11,863 bases of DNA. Source: Chloromonas sp. AAM2 (taxonomy: Eukaryota; Chlorophyta; Chlorophyceae; Chlamydomonadales; Chlamydomonadaceae). Made by a program: the position numbers and the translations under genes. Shown here piece by piece: positions 1 through 9,556 of this stretch (positions within the stretch are counted from its first letter, which is position 1; each line of letters opens with the position of its first letter). The notes under the pieces are model-generated. The model did no database searches and was not told where the DNA came from. It saw only the letters and a list, made by a program, of their open reading frames with translations. The stretch spans positions 592 through 12,454 of the forward strand of contig QAXH01001674.1 of the NCBI GenBank assembly GCA_004335635.1, given 5' to 3'.

Positions 1-51
1 TGGGGTGGAAATCTAGGTACAGAAACGCTGCAACCCCAAAACATGTACCAG

Positions 52-374
52 TCATTTTGCAACATACTGGTTGCTGCCCGTGGCGCATACCAGAACCCTG
101 TAGAAGAACGTTTGGTCTAGCTCATATATGGGCTGGTTGTGTTCGATCTGTTGTAGCACGTACAGGTGCACTATCCTGGCCGTTTCCACTGCAGCTGCGT
201 AAGGTGACGCACCGTCTGCTCAATGCATTGCTTTAATGCTGGGTCGCTGACGAGGGCATTTAATCCAACCTTGATAGTGAAGGTATCAACTTGCTGCCTG
301 TGTTGGATGGCGCGCTGACGGTCGGGGCGTGTCCATGTGCTGTTTCTGCGCCGTTCTATACGCGGGGCTATGCA
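52..374 (-). pseudogene. Frameshifted transposon-type protein relic, N-terminal part, possibly Fanzor/TnpB-like
   Basis: Read on the minus strand, one frame is open from 374 down to 174 (67 codons), then stops at 173-171. The adjacent frame is open from about 183 down to 55 and stops at 54-52. The two halves join sensibly if one base is missing in the short T run at 183-185. The first half contains VGLNALVSDPALKQC and VRHLTQLQW; the second contains LYVLQQIEHNQP and LDQTFFYRVLV. A helical stretch followed by a leucine-rich helix and an LDQTFFYR-type motif recalls, from memory, the N-terminal region of eukaryotic TnpB homologues (Fanzor proteins) in fungi and algae. The RuvC-like catalytic part is not in the window; the frame ends at 52. 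There is no clear start codon. I infer a dead element copy. The coding character is moderately supported; the family assignment is tentative. Confidence 0.4.
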
Positions 375-554
375 TCAACTGACTTGTGACGCATCACAGG
401 CAACCCCTGGCAGGCAGGGCTCCATATCTACGAGCACAACATAAGCGTCAGCCATCAAGAGCAACAAGAGCAGCCATCAATCAGCCATCAAGAGCGGGGG
501 TTTCTATTCTCCTGGCAAGAGAGCGAGCCGTCAAAGGCAGCGATGTGGCATCAC

Positions 555-608
555 CGCCCGCGTTCGGAACTTGCTGTATGACGACGCTGAACGCCCGCGT
601 TCGGAACT
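555..608. repeat. 17-bp direct repeat pair
   Basis: The word cgcccgcgttcggaact occurs at 555-571 and exactly again at 592-608, a period of 37 bp. It is GC-rich in a mixed-composition spacer. Function is unknown; it may be a remnant of local slippage. Confidence 0.8.
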
Positions 609-728
609 GGACTTGCGGCCATGACAGCAGCAAGTGGTCCACGAGCTGTTCAGGTTGCAGGCATCTCATCGTCGATGGGTTTCTGAATCTCATGACTCAC
701 TCGCACACCTGACATCATCGAGAGTTTG

Positions 729-792
729 GAGCCTTGTTTGTATTATATTTGGTGTGATTTATACTTGTGGCAGGGCTAGAGCCTTGTTTGTA
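729..792. repeat. 14-bp direct repeat pair
   Basis: gagccttgtttgta occurs at 729-742 and exactly again at 779-792, a period of 50 bp, in the spacer upstream of gene A. No function is evident. Confidence 0.75.
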
Positions 793-1258
793 ATGGGGCT
801 GCAAAGGTCCGCAAATGGGAGGCTTTGGTGACTGGTTGGACAAAGGATCCACAGCAATGCTACATACTGCAGGTATAAGTACTAGAAACCTCTTGAAAGC
901 GTAGAAGACGCCACCGCACGAGCAAGCTGACTTGGGATGAGGACTTGCATCATGGAGTAGTCCGTTTTGCCAAAGAGCCGCAAAGATCGATCGACGCGTG
1001 GATAGCGCAATGAAATTTGGTCGGATAAGGGACAGTCACAGAGAATCGTTGGGTTCTCATCCATAATGACCGAGGCAGAAAGATGCCCAGTAAAGCGATC
1101 ACTGCGAAATGTCAGGGCCGATGGGGCTTAAGTAAGACTGGCCTCGGGAGCGGCCGATCAGAGGAAGGACCGACGCGAACCGATCACTTAGCACATGTCT
1201 ACTTGACGTCGCACTAGCGGTCAGTTTTGTGGTGGGTTGTTTCAATTGTTTGAGGCAA

Positions 1259-1261
1259 ATG
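1259..1261 (+). promoter_or_regulatory. Out-of-frame upstream ATG before gene A
   Basis: An ATG lies 11 nt upstream of the chosen gene A start, in another frame, and its frame stays open through exon 1. Position -3 is C, a weak context; the chosen ATG has G at -3. If the mRNA starts upstream, leaky scanning would be needed. Gene B lacks this arrangement and has A at -3 and G at +4. Confidence 0.5.
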
Positions 1262-1269
1262 CGAACGGC

Positions 1270-4200
1270 ATGCCGTGGCGAAACTTCGCGGCCGTGCGGT
1301 TCCTTGGTATTCTCTTCTTGGTCATGTCACACTCCAAGGTGACTGCACAAGGCTTGCCACAGCTGGTTTCTGATCCTGCTCTGCACTCGTGAGGTTTGTG
1401 CCGTGCTGCTGTACATAGGTGATCACAAGGGCTCAACACCTCGCGAATCAAGCGAGCAACACCAGTGAGAATGAGGCACGTGGTCTCTGACGGCAACCGC
1501 ACAGGCAGTCCTCGCACTGTCATGCAAACAACGCGAGGTCTACTCTGACTGCTTCGCAGTTGGCACTTGCACTGGCACATGCTCTTGGAGGCTTGAGCTT
1601 GGGATTTGACTCATTCAGCCAAAATGCCTCGCGCAACCGGACAACCGCTGAGCCATTCAAGAGCGCGAAGCCTAATGTCCGCATCGGAGATATGCCAAAC
1701 TTTGCAAAGATGCTCAACTCGTCTTTGCCTCCGGGTGCGGATGCCAGGATTGGTGGGGAGGTTTTCCTGTTGAAGACGGTGCATGGCTGCGAGATGGAAA
1801 CAGAAGAACATATCATCATGTCCATTTATACAGACAGCAAGCAAGAGGTGTACGTCTTTTGCTAGATGGCCTAACACAAGACGCCAACACACGACAATCG
1901 TGCCAGTGACCTGGGGGAAGGAGATGGCATAATGAACGCACCTGCCTTCATGTCCATTCAGAATTCAGCAAGAAAGAAAGCAACCGTGAGGCGCAGGTGT
2001 TCTGCTGCATAGGCGATCATCTTTGGTACCGCCCCGCCCATTTGTTATCTCCTTAGTACCGCCCATTTGTTACCCCCTGACTTTTGCCCTTGAGGCAGAT
2101 GGTCAGCATGCAAGAACATACCAACGATGGTAGCTAGCCAGCTGTATACTATGATGACCCCAGGCCGGCTGACGGTGCTCGCATCACTTTCATGCTCATC
2201 TTAGCTGCGGTGGCAAAGTGCGAAAGCACTTTTCTGCCTGTAAGCAGGCATGGACCTCACCGAGGCGGTCCGAGCAGCAGTGGCGCAGCAGCAATCGCTT
2301 GGAGGTGACGTGGGGCAGCCGCTTGAGGTAGGCTCGAGTGATGAAAAGCACATGTCACACGGCTCTGATAGGCGTGCCCAAACAGCTGCAAGCTGGTCTG
2401 CAACAAGTTGTGAACCAGAATAGGTATGTTGATGGGTGTGTTGCAAGAAGGATATGTGGTGCACAGTCCTTTGACCTACCAGCCTGCACATGTGGCACAA
2501 TTCTGGTAAGCGTGCCTGCTTGTTCAAATGCTCGTTTTAACATAGTCGGTTGGTCATTATTTATTTGTTTCATTATTTGTCTGGTAGCTGATAGACCACA
2601 TGGCTTAGAGATCCTTGGCCGTAGCACAGTATGATCATCGCTCCTTGCCTCCACGATTTCACAGAGGGACCTTGATATAGCTGCGCTGGCCCTTTGCACA
2701 CTTGCTGCATGTTGCGACCTGGTTGTGCTTTGATCATGTGAATTGACAACCTGGCAATTTCTCATACCTGGCTTACAATCCACAGATCTAGAAATCCACA
2801 GGTCTGGAAAAAACCCATCCCCATGACAGACCTTTCGCTATTTTTCACGTTGCAGAAAGCTGCGGAAACAATCATCGCTTTCCTGAACCTACCAAACACA
2901 CTGGGCACAGGGACAAACATCCGCTTGTTTGTAGCACGTGTCCAGGAGTTCAGGGATCTGAAGAACGCGGTGAGTCACCAGTGAATCATACTTCAACCTA
3001 TAATTACTTTGGTAGATATGAGTTCAGGGATTTGAAGAACCCGGTGAGCTGCAGTTCTCACAATTTGCATGTGATGCTGCATGTGGTTCTCACTCCTCAC
3101 TCCAGCTACGAAAGCGAGATACATACCAACCTCTGTTGTACCTTGAATGTAACAGTGTTGCATGATTCGCGGATCAAAGCTCTCGCCAGGGGAATAGCTG
3201 GGCTGGCAATCCCACACCCTTTGGCTGGCACCACACGTCTTGTGATAGTCTGCATGGGGCTCAAGGCACCGGCTAGTAGTGCTGTCTGCTTTGATGCATG
3301 CTTCAAAGGTGGGATGTGCGTGTCGTTGTCTGTGCAGGTCCGACTGTAAGTGATGCTGGAGAACAACAGCCCAAACCATACTACCCTGGGCCCCGCGGTG
3401 TAGGCAGCATGAACCTGAGCTAATGCCCGGCAGCTTTGAGTATTAGGCCTGTTGGTGTACTGCCTTCAACATGTTTGCGCTGGTGTCCATGACCCGAAGT
3501 CTGCTGCGTTGCTTTGTTGTGGTTGTTCCAGGTACCTGAATATTGACCAGCTGCAGCAGATCGAGGGCTACCTAGATAGCGCTACCGGGCTGGCACTGCA
3601 AGCCCTGGCAGTGAGTGCTCAGGCAACATTCTGCAGCACACCATGACGACTGGCACGACATTTCATCAGGGAAAGAGCACAAGGACGGGCTCATCCTTGG
3701 AACGAGAGGCAAGCATACCGTTCCCACCTGCATCTTGCATGTAGGCTATAAACATCTACTTTATGCACTTCGGGCTGTTTGGTCATTGCCTTCCGAGCAC
3801 CTAGTTGCAGGCCTTGGACAATTTCAGGTTACGAATGCCGACCAAGCTAGCTTGTTCAATCCAATCTCTGCAGGCATTCCCGCTGGCTCAGGTAGCGTAC
3901 TTAACGGCCTTAGTCGCGTTGGGCGCAGCCGTCACTTCCCTAATAGCAGGCATTTTCTTCTTGGTGGCGTCTGCTTTGGCACTGGCAGGTACGAGCCGCA
4001 AACCTGCTCTATTAACACACATGCACACACACACACACACATGCAAGGACCTTTAATACAAAAGTCAAGAAAAGAGTTCAGGGACACACTGCCGCAGTCG
4101 TTCTCCGCCGTGCATGCGCAAAGAATCTCAAGGACAGGACGCGTTCAAATTTGTGTCTGTTTGCCATTGGGATTGATTGATTGATTTGTTACATCAGGGA

Positions 4201-5398
4201 AGCCGTCAAAGGACACGGGACGGGTTGTGTACCGCCCTGACCTACCCTGAGCAAGAAAGGAGACGAAAGGCAGCAACAAAGGCACAAACAAGTTATCCCA
4301 AAGGCAGAAAAGGCAGGAACGAACAAGGCAGAAAGAAAGGCAACCAGCCACGAAAAACAGGAACAGAGCACAAAACGTGCATGCAAAGCGGGTTAGTCCA
4401 AGCGCCACAAGCAAGGTTGGATTGGTGTTGAAAGGCAGGTAGGCCATAACATGCAACAGCAGTGCCATTGGGATACTAGCTGCCTCAGGCTGGTTTGATC
4501 GCTATATATAGAGAATAGATAGGTTACATCAGGGGGGCCCACATGCACCGAGCACAAACTCTGGCAAGCCATGCACGAGACGTGGTTGGATCCCTGAACA
4601 AATTTCGACTCTGTTTCCGTGCCTGCAGCTACTATTCCCGCTGTCGCTGTTTTGGGCCAGGAAGAAACGGATTTGGAGGCTGAGGGTGCAGAAGCAGCAG
4701 CAGCAGCAGCCGCGGCACGGGGCAGTATCCAGCCGAAGAAGTCAGTGCGAAACGACGAGGTAAGGCCGATAGCAAGCGCTTCAAGCTGTAGCTTACCTGT
4801 TTTCGCGTTTCAATGTACCAACATTCAGTCACCCTTCTGCATTGCCCCATGCTTGTTTGCATGTACGAGTCACTGTTGTGCGCAGTGCATAACGTGTGCT
4901 GGTTGCTGCATGTCCTTTGCAGTGGTTTGTCAGCATGAAAGCGAGGGCAATGTCCATTCAACAGTAAGTGCATTGTTTTCAGCAAGCATGACACGTGTCA
5001 GTGCTTCAGTTGACTGGTTAGGCTGTCAGGGCTCACATTCTTTACCATCCCACCCTCAAGCAAACATGAGACACTCCAGTGACATGTTCAGAAGGGTGTA
5101 GCACAGTCTGGCTTCGATCTGCGCTGATTGCAATGTTAATCCGTCTTGTAACCCTGGTGATAGCAACGTATCGTACCGTTGTTACACAGCCACGGTCTTG
5201 ACGTCCTTCTTGTTGTTGGCATCTGCTTGCGGCCAGGAATTATCTGCCAGTGTCCTTTGCACTGCTGCATGTTGCAGACCGATCTTGCAGTACGCCTTTT
5301 CCAAGCACCCAATGGATGCCCTGACCCTTGCAGACGGGGTGTTGGGCATCACTCAGGCTGGCTTTGGTGCCTTGAAAGACGTAGGAGTGCTGGACTGA
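1270..5398 (+). CDS. Gene A: unknown signal-peptide/single-TM protein, 10 exons, 316 aa
   Basis: Exons: 1270-1338, 1560-1752, 2248-2327, 2856-2969, 3338-3345, 3532-3610, 3874-3988, 4629-4759, 4923-4963 and 5278-5398 (951 nt including the TGA). All introns are GT-AG and their phases agree (0,1,0,0,2,0,1,0,2). Residues 1-23 have a basic start and a hydrophobic core (FLGILFLVM), so a signal peptide is likely, perhaps cleaved near ALAHA. Three N-glycosylation sequons follow (NAS, NRT, NSS). Residues about 89-181 form a conserved helical region with QQQSLG and LGTGTN. Residues 182-219 are strongly hydrophobic, a likely membrane helix. Residues 220-263 are an acidic linker with eight consecutive alanines. 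The C-terminal block reads PILQYAFS then LADGVLGITQAGF. By hand, about 45% of aligned residues match gene B in the shared exons. The family is not recognised. The ATG is chosen because the exon aligns with gene B exon 1. Exon 2, with its gtgggg donor, is the least certain part. Confidence 0.82.
2025..2077. repeat. Imperfect tandem repeat in gene A intron 2
   Basis: Two units share gtaccgccc and gcccatttgtta. The first carries an extra five bases (ccgcc-type expansion) relative to the second. The period is about 30 bp. It lies inside intron 1753-2247 and looks like local slippage. Confidence 0.7.
3020..3048 (+). repeat. Duplicate of the gene A exon 4 3' end with its splice donor
   Basis: Positions 3020-3048 match 2946-2974, the last 24 nt of exon 4 plus the first 5 nt of its GTGAG donor, at 27 of 29 bases. 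The copy lies 74 bp downstream inside intron 2970-3337. It is not usable as coding extension: reading on from the first donor meets an in-frame TGA in the intron after four codons. It is an exon-end fragment with a decoy donor. Confidence 0.8.
3338..3345 (+). other. 8-nt microexon of gene A (exon 5)
   Basis: The eight bases gtccgact lie between gtgcag and gtaagtg. The flanking exons cannot be joined in frame without it: exon 4 ends in phase 0 while exon 6 must enter in phase 2. Including it gives Val-Arg-Leu followed by the conserved Tyr-Leu. Skipping it puts a TGA at the fifth codon of the next exon (3544-3546). The equivalent 8-nt exon of gene B, with the same phases, is at 8651-8658. Confidence 0.8.
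4024..4041. repeat. (CA)9 microsatellite in gene A intron 7
   Basis: Nine CA units begin 35 nt after the splice donor of intron 3989-4628. The homologous intron of gene B also has a long CA tract shortly after its donor (9523-9550). Confidence 0.95.
4162..4474. mobile_element. Possible short inserted element bounded by 12-bp direct repeats
   Basis: tgccattgggat occurs at 4162-4173 and again at 4463-4474, enclosing 289 bp in gene A intron 7. The enclosed piece begins with a TGAT repeat and the 48-bp sequence that is also found inverted at 6455-6502, then continues as a purine-rich stretch (many AAGG and AAAGG words). The arrangement would fit a small non-autonomous insertion with a target-site duplication. 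No terminal inverted repeats or poly-A tail are clear, and a 12-bp match could be chance or older duplication. Confidence 0.35.
4177..4224 (+). repeat. 48-bp inverted repeat, left arm
   Basis: It begins ttgattgatttgttacatc and is a perfect reverse complement of 6455-6502 over all 48 bases; similarity ends on both sides. It lies within gene A intron 7. Confidence 0.95.
4523..4541. repeat. Third, partial copy of the GTTACATCAGGG motif
   Basis: gttacatcaggg at 4523-4534 matches 4189-4200 of the 48-bp repeat exactly and is followed by gggccc. A related inverted copy (ggggcccccccgatgtaa) lies at 10233-10250 in gene B intron 9. Confidence 0.6.
4694..4717 (+). repeat. Alanine-encoding trinucleotide tract in gene A exon 8
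   Basis: Five GCA codons followed by GCC, GCG and GCA encode eight alanines after an acidic stretch (TDLEAEGAE). The corresponding gene B exon (9753-9829) lacks it and is 54 nt shorter. The tract lies in the linker after the membrane segment, so its length is probably under weak constraint. Confidence 0.85.
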
Positions 5399-6009
5399 GG
5401 CCAGCCAGCATGCCATGGATGTTTAAAAAATGGGTGTGCTGAATTGACATCAACAGCCTGGTGGGCTTGCGTTGCAGCACAGGAGCGTTTGCATTGCTGG
5501 AGCACCTGTCAGTGATTTGCATACATGAAATGGCGTGACAGGGTTCTGCCAGTTGCAGTATCAGAAGCTCCATGTCCCCAGTACAACCCAGTGGCCAACG
5601 TTGGAAGCCTTGGAAAAACAGTTTGTAGGACAAATGGCGCGTGGACAGCTTGATTTTCATTTTCTCACTTATGAGCAAAAGCCCCATACCTAGGTACTCT
5701 TCTTATGCACTTCAAACCTGACTCATCCTTTCTAATGCCAAGCCTGCTTAGGGCAGTGCTCACCTGGTGATATTGGTGATTAATGATCCTTTGCATAGTC
5801 CTAGATTGTAGCGTCATTGCTTGGCGCATGATTAGAAAGTGCTCACCGATTGTCTGATGCATCTCAAGCTATCGTGCATTGTATACTTGAAGCATGTCGC
5901 AACATACCATTCGCACGGCCTTCTTGTTTGTCCCCATAACTTTTGATATGTATTCTATGCTCCTGCCCAGATTGGCTACGTACAGAAGAGATGTACTTGC
6001 CGGGAATGA

Positions 6010-6336
6010 TGCAGTTTGATAACACGTGTTTGCATGTGCTTGACTTTCTGTTGGTATCATGTTTTCAAACTCTTTGAGGATTATGCTGGTGCTTTGCGTA
6101 CGGAGATGCTTTAAGCGGATGCAAGGCGCCTAGAATGTGGCCTTCAGCAACGAAAGGCATGCCACACACTGCAAGCTGACTTTGGCCTCAAGCAGTACTC
6201 AATGTACTGCACTCTTGACGGGACTGATGTTCGTGCTGCTTATGGTACTTGCCCACCGCTCAACATCCCAGCATTGGAGCGCGGTGTCCAGCCTCGTCGC
6301 TTGTTAGCATGTGTGCTTGGTGCGGGCGCCCTGTAA
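6010..6336 (+). pseudogene. Decayed coding-like stretch, family unknown
   Basis: One frame is open from 6010 to 6333 except for a TAA at 6112-6114, and ends at TAA 6334-6336. It reads KLFEDYAGALRTEML before the internal stop and contains RRLECGLQQRKA and TLDGTDVRAAYG after it. The composition looks protein-like (helical, mixed charge). There is no start codon for the second part and no matching splice partner. I do not recognise the family. It may be a pseudogene fragment or chance. Confidence 0.25.
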
Positions 6337-6454
6337 CCTGATCGGATACTGAGACGATTGGAATTAGGGAATGTCACTGTACAAACAATCAGGCACGTCA
6401 CACCGCCCTACAATTCCCAGAAGCATGTTCAGCATTCATGCCACCACCAGGCTG

Positions 6455-6502
6455 CCCGTCCCGTGTCCTTTGACGGCTTCCCTGATGTAACAAATCAATC
6501 AA
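6455..6502 (-). repeat. 48-bp inverted repeat, right arm
   Basis: This is the perfect reverse complement of 4177-4224, in the spacer between genes A and B. It carries no gene. It probably belongs to a dispersed repeat family, because the flanking sequences are unrelated. Confidence 0.95.
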
Positions 6503-7210
6503 CCACCACACGTGCACATTGTGAAGTAAGCACCTGGTCCCAGAAGACCCTTGTCCTCGGAAGACCCTCGTAACAATGTGAAAGGCCAGGTGGCAGGTTC
6601 AGAAAGCCATCACCGATAAATCGACAAGGTCGTAGTTGCCGAGGTTAAAGCCAGCATGTACGGATGTGCTGGCCTTTGCAACGGCGGCCGCTCGGCTCGC
6701 CGTGGTATACCGGTTTCCATCGTCCTTGCAGCTGGCTTGCAGCGACATGGTATCTCAGCTCACATTGACCCTCATCGCAAATGCTTGTGACTGCCAACCT
6801 GCCATCTTTGCCTGCGCGGTCCCGACCGCCTCCGACTGTACAGCCTTCCTGGTACACTCCGGCTTTCTCGCGAACAGGCCAGGGTATCAGCCTCTGGCCA
6901 GCATTTGATCACTCGTCAGAGAATTGGATGCCTTGCGCGGTACGAGGGATGCGAGCAGCTACAGCTGCTCCTTGGATGAGCAGACCTACAACATTGGCGA
7001 GCGATGTGCCGCTGCATGCGTGCGAGGACCGTTTGTGAGATGTTGGCCCTTCCGATGACAGCATTTGTTGCAGGCCCTATCATGCGCTCTCAGCAAGGCC
7101 TCTCGACACTAGCTCTTGCATCACCTTGAACATCCTAGCATTCTCGTATCTTTCTGTCCTCACGCAGCCTAGCAGTGCGCGTCCTCACACAAGCGTTCCG
7201 AAACAGAATC

Positions 7211-9522
7211 ATGGCGCGTCGCAGCTATGCAGCCGTGCACATTCTCAGCACTCTCTTCCTCATCATCTCCCAATCCAAGGTGCGCACAAATACTCGTTAC
7301 TCATGAATATGGCGCCGCTGCATGCGTGGCTTCCAATGAGTGGCCCCCTGATGCGCGTTTGTTTGTGCAGATCATCGTGAGGGCGCAGCAAGTCACGCTG
7401 CAACCGGCCAGCACGAACACCACCCAATCTCAGGTGCATGGCCCCCATCGCGCAGTCCATCGATTCACGTTCTGGCAGTGCTACACCAACCTAAACATGC
7501 AAGTGCTACTCACTTCACCCGTAACAGATGGTCGCGAAGCTCTTGTCAAACGTATTCGCGGACATGAGCACGGACCTGGCCACGCTGGGCAATGCCTCAA
7601 TGCCTACAAACACAACTTCGGGTACGATAGAACGCAACCGCATCCAAACGCCAGGTCCAACGCCACACGCGTGCTGGGTTTGCAGACTGGGCACACACAC
7701 ACGATTGTGATGTAGGCGCAGGCTAACCATCTACTGCGGACACTCCGGGATGGGCGTTCAAGCATGTGATGATCAAACCGTTGTGTTGCCAACTCAGGCC
7801 AGCTCCGTGACACCGGCTGTATTCTTTGGGGTGGTAGCCACTCCTACACAAATTTGTCCATACAAACTGACTTGCATTGCAGGCGGTGGGCTGCGGGATG
7901 CGCTTCGATCTGCTATCTCACAGCAGCAGTCTCTTGGCGATGTCACACCCTTGAAGGTACGCTAACGACAGATGAAACACGGGGCAGCTAACATCATCTC
8001 CATCAATAACAACAGCACTTGACCGTGCAGTGTTCGTTTTGCTTCTCATCCATGTGTAGCCTGGGTCTAGCCCTCGGTCACACAATGGTACAGCTACAGC
8101 TTCACGTAATATTCAAGCCCTTGCATCAAATCGGCAGGTCCTCGACACGCAATGCCGCAACTTCAGATGATCATCAACCCCTACAACTGCCACTTACCGG
8201 GCAGGTGCTTGGCACACCCTGTTTCAATTGCTGAACGAGTTTTCCGCTTGTGCGTGTGTAATGCAGAACGCTGCAGACACTGTCGCTGCTTTCCTGGAGC
8301 TGCCTTCGACAATTGGCACCGGTGCAAACATGAAGCTGTTTCTGGAGCGTGTGCAACAATTCAAGGACCTCGCTGACTCGGTAAGCTTGATTGATTATTT
8401 TTTGCCATTTGTATATGTTTTTATCCTGTTGCCTTTCGCTCGTGGTTGATAAAAAATGCTACTCAACTTGGTCCAATTGTGCCCCACGCATGTCTGTTTG
8501 GTAGTTTGACAACTGGCGTGCATACCTGCCAGGCGCTCAGGTTCCCAGAACTACGGGCTGTTGTCACACACAGGTCAACTGCAACAGCGTCGTAGCTTAC
8601 AACATAGCAAAGAACATCTGTTGTATATATACGTGGTGCCATGCTTGCAGGTTAAATCGTGAGTGTCGGCTGGACACATGCCTTATTCGCTGGTGGAACT
8701 GGAACTGCGTGGCTCTGCTGAGTATGGGACTTGCAGGGCAGGCAACATACGCAGACGCACAAGAGTCGACTTGATACAAGCCCTTGGCACGTTTGCATCA
8801 CATGCAAACACAGTATCGTGTCATCAACGAATCAAGGAAGGCTAGTAGTGAATAGATCTGGCTAGTAGTGAATAGATCTGGCTAGTAGTGAATAGATCTG
8901 CGGACATGAACTACAATCAAACTGATACATATTGTTGAAGTAAACAGATACTGGAACATAATACGATGGTGGTGTTTAGCCCTGCCCGAATAGCAGCATC
9001 TATTGCCTGTACAGCACCTCGTAGATTACGCCTCATGCCTTGTAGCTGAATTTTTACTTGGACGAAGCGAACTCGACAATCTGCACCACATACCTGGTTT
9101 CTGGTCCATCGCAGGTACTTGTCGCCCCCAGAGATCGAGGCAATCAACAAGAATCTGAACACGGCCATCTTACTGACGCTGCAGGCCGTTGCAGTGAGTA
9201 TTGCTAAAGCACAGCATGAATTCGCAAGGCATTACAAAATGAGCAGAGGCCCCAGGCTTGGCACCAGCAGCACCAAGCCTGGCTTTGTCTGTAAATCAAG
9301 CGATGCTAGGCTTGCCTGCTAGTGTGGCAAGACTGCTCTTCGGCACATGCAGGTCTTTCCCATTGCTCAGCTGTCATACAACACCGCTATGATTGCCCTG
9401 GCTTCTGCGATTTTGACTCTGCTTGGAGGGATTTTCTACATTGTTGGCGCATCTCTGGGCATTGCAGGTGAGCTGCAGTTACCGTTTATACCATAATAAG
9501 CCATGTTATGATGATGGTGAAG

Positions 9523-9556
<34 letters not shown>

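Larger units (their letters stand above)
375..1269. other. Spacer upstream of gene A; no supported gene
   Basis: About 0.9 kb with only short overlapping open frames on both strands. None has recognisable motifs or splice-linked partners, so I call no gene. It should contain the promoter of gene A, but I see no convincing core promoter motif near 1270. Two short direct-repeat pairs (555-571/592-608 and 729-742/779-792) are listed separately. Confidence 0.5.
5399..7210. other. Spacer between genes A and B
   Basis: About 1.8 kb. It should include the gene A 3' UTR and the gene B promoter, but no clear polyadenylation or core promoter signal is seen; the first TGTAA word after the gene A stop is at 6332-6336, over 900 nt away. 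5660-6060 is AT-richer. Contents called separately are the decayed coding-like stretch 6010-6336 and the repeat arm 6455-6502. 6600-7040 is GC-richer, with overlapping open frames in several frames and no supporting motif. Confidence 0.5.

Noticed and set aside
882..1064. 60-codon minus-strand frame upstream of gene A
   Set aside because: It is short, has no motif, and is not connected to the left-edge relic in a plausible way.
2355..2783. 142-codon minus-strand open frame
   Set aside because: It lies inside gene A intron 3 and upstream sequence, has no recognisable motif and no splice partners.
3615..4184. 189-codon + strand open frame
   Set aside because: It crosses two introns and the membrane exon of gene A in a different frame, and part of it is the translated CA repeat. 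It is a shadow frame.
5665..6060. Two adjacent minus-strand open frames of 63-65 codons
   Set aside because: They are short, AT-rich, share no motif with a family I know, and have no linked splice structure.
6332..6336. TGTAA as the gene A polyadenylation signal
   Set aside because: It is over 900 nt beyond the stop and overlaps the decayed coding-like stretch, so it is too weak to call.
6636..7038. Overlapping open frames on both strands upstream of gene B
   Set aside because: Several frames are open at once in a GC-richer stretch, which is expected by chance. None has a motif or exon partner.
8841..8900. CRISPR-like array
   Set aside because: The three 20-bp units abut with no spacers and lie in a eukaryotic intron.
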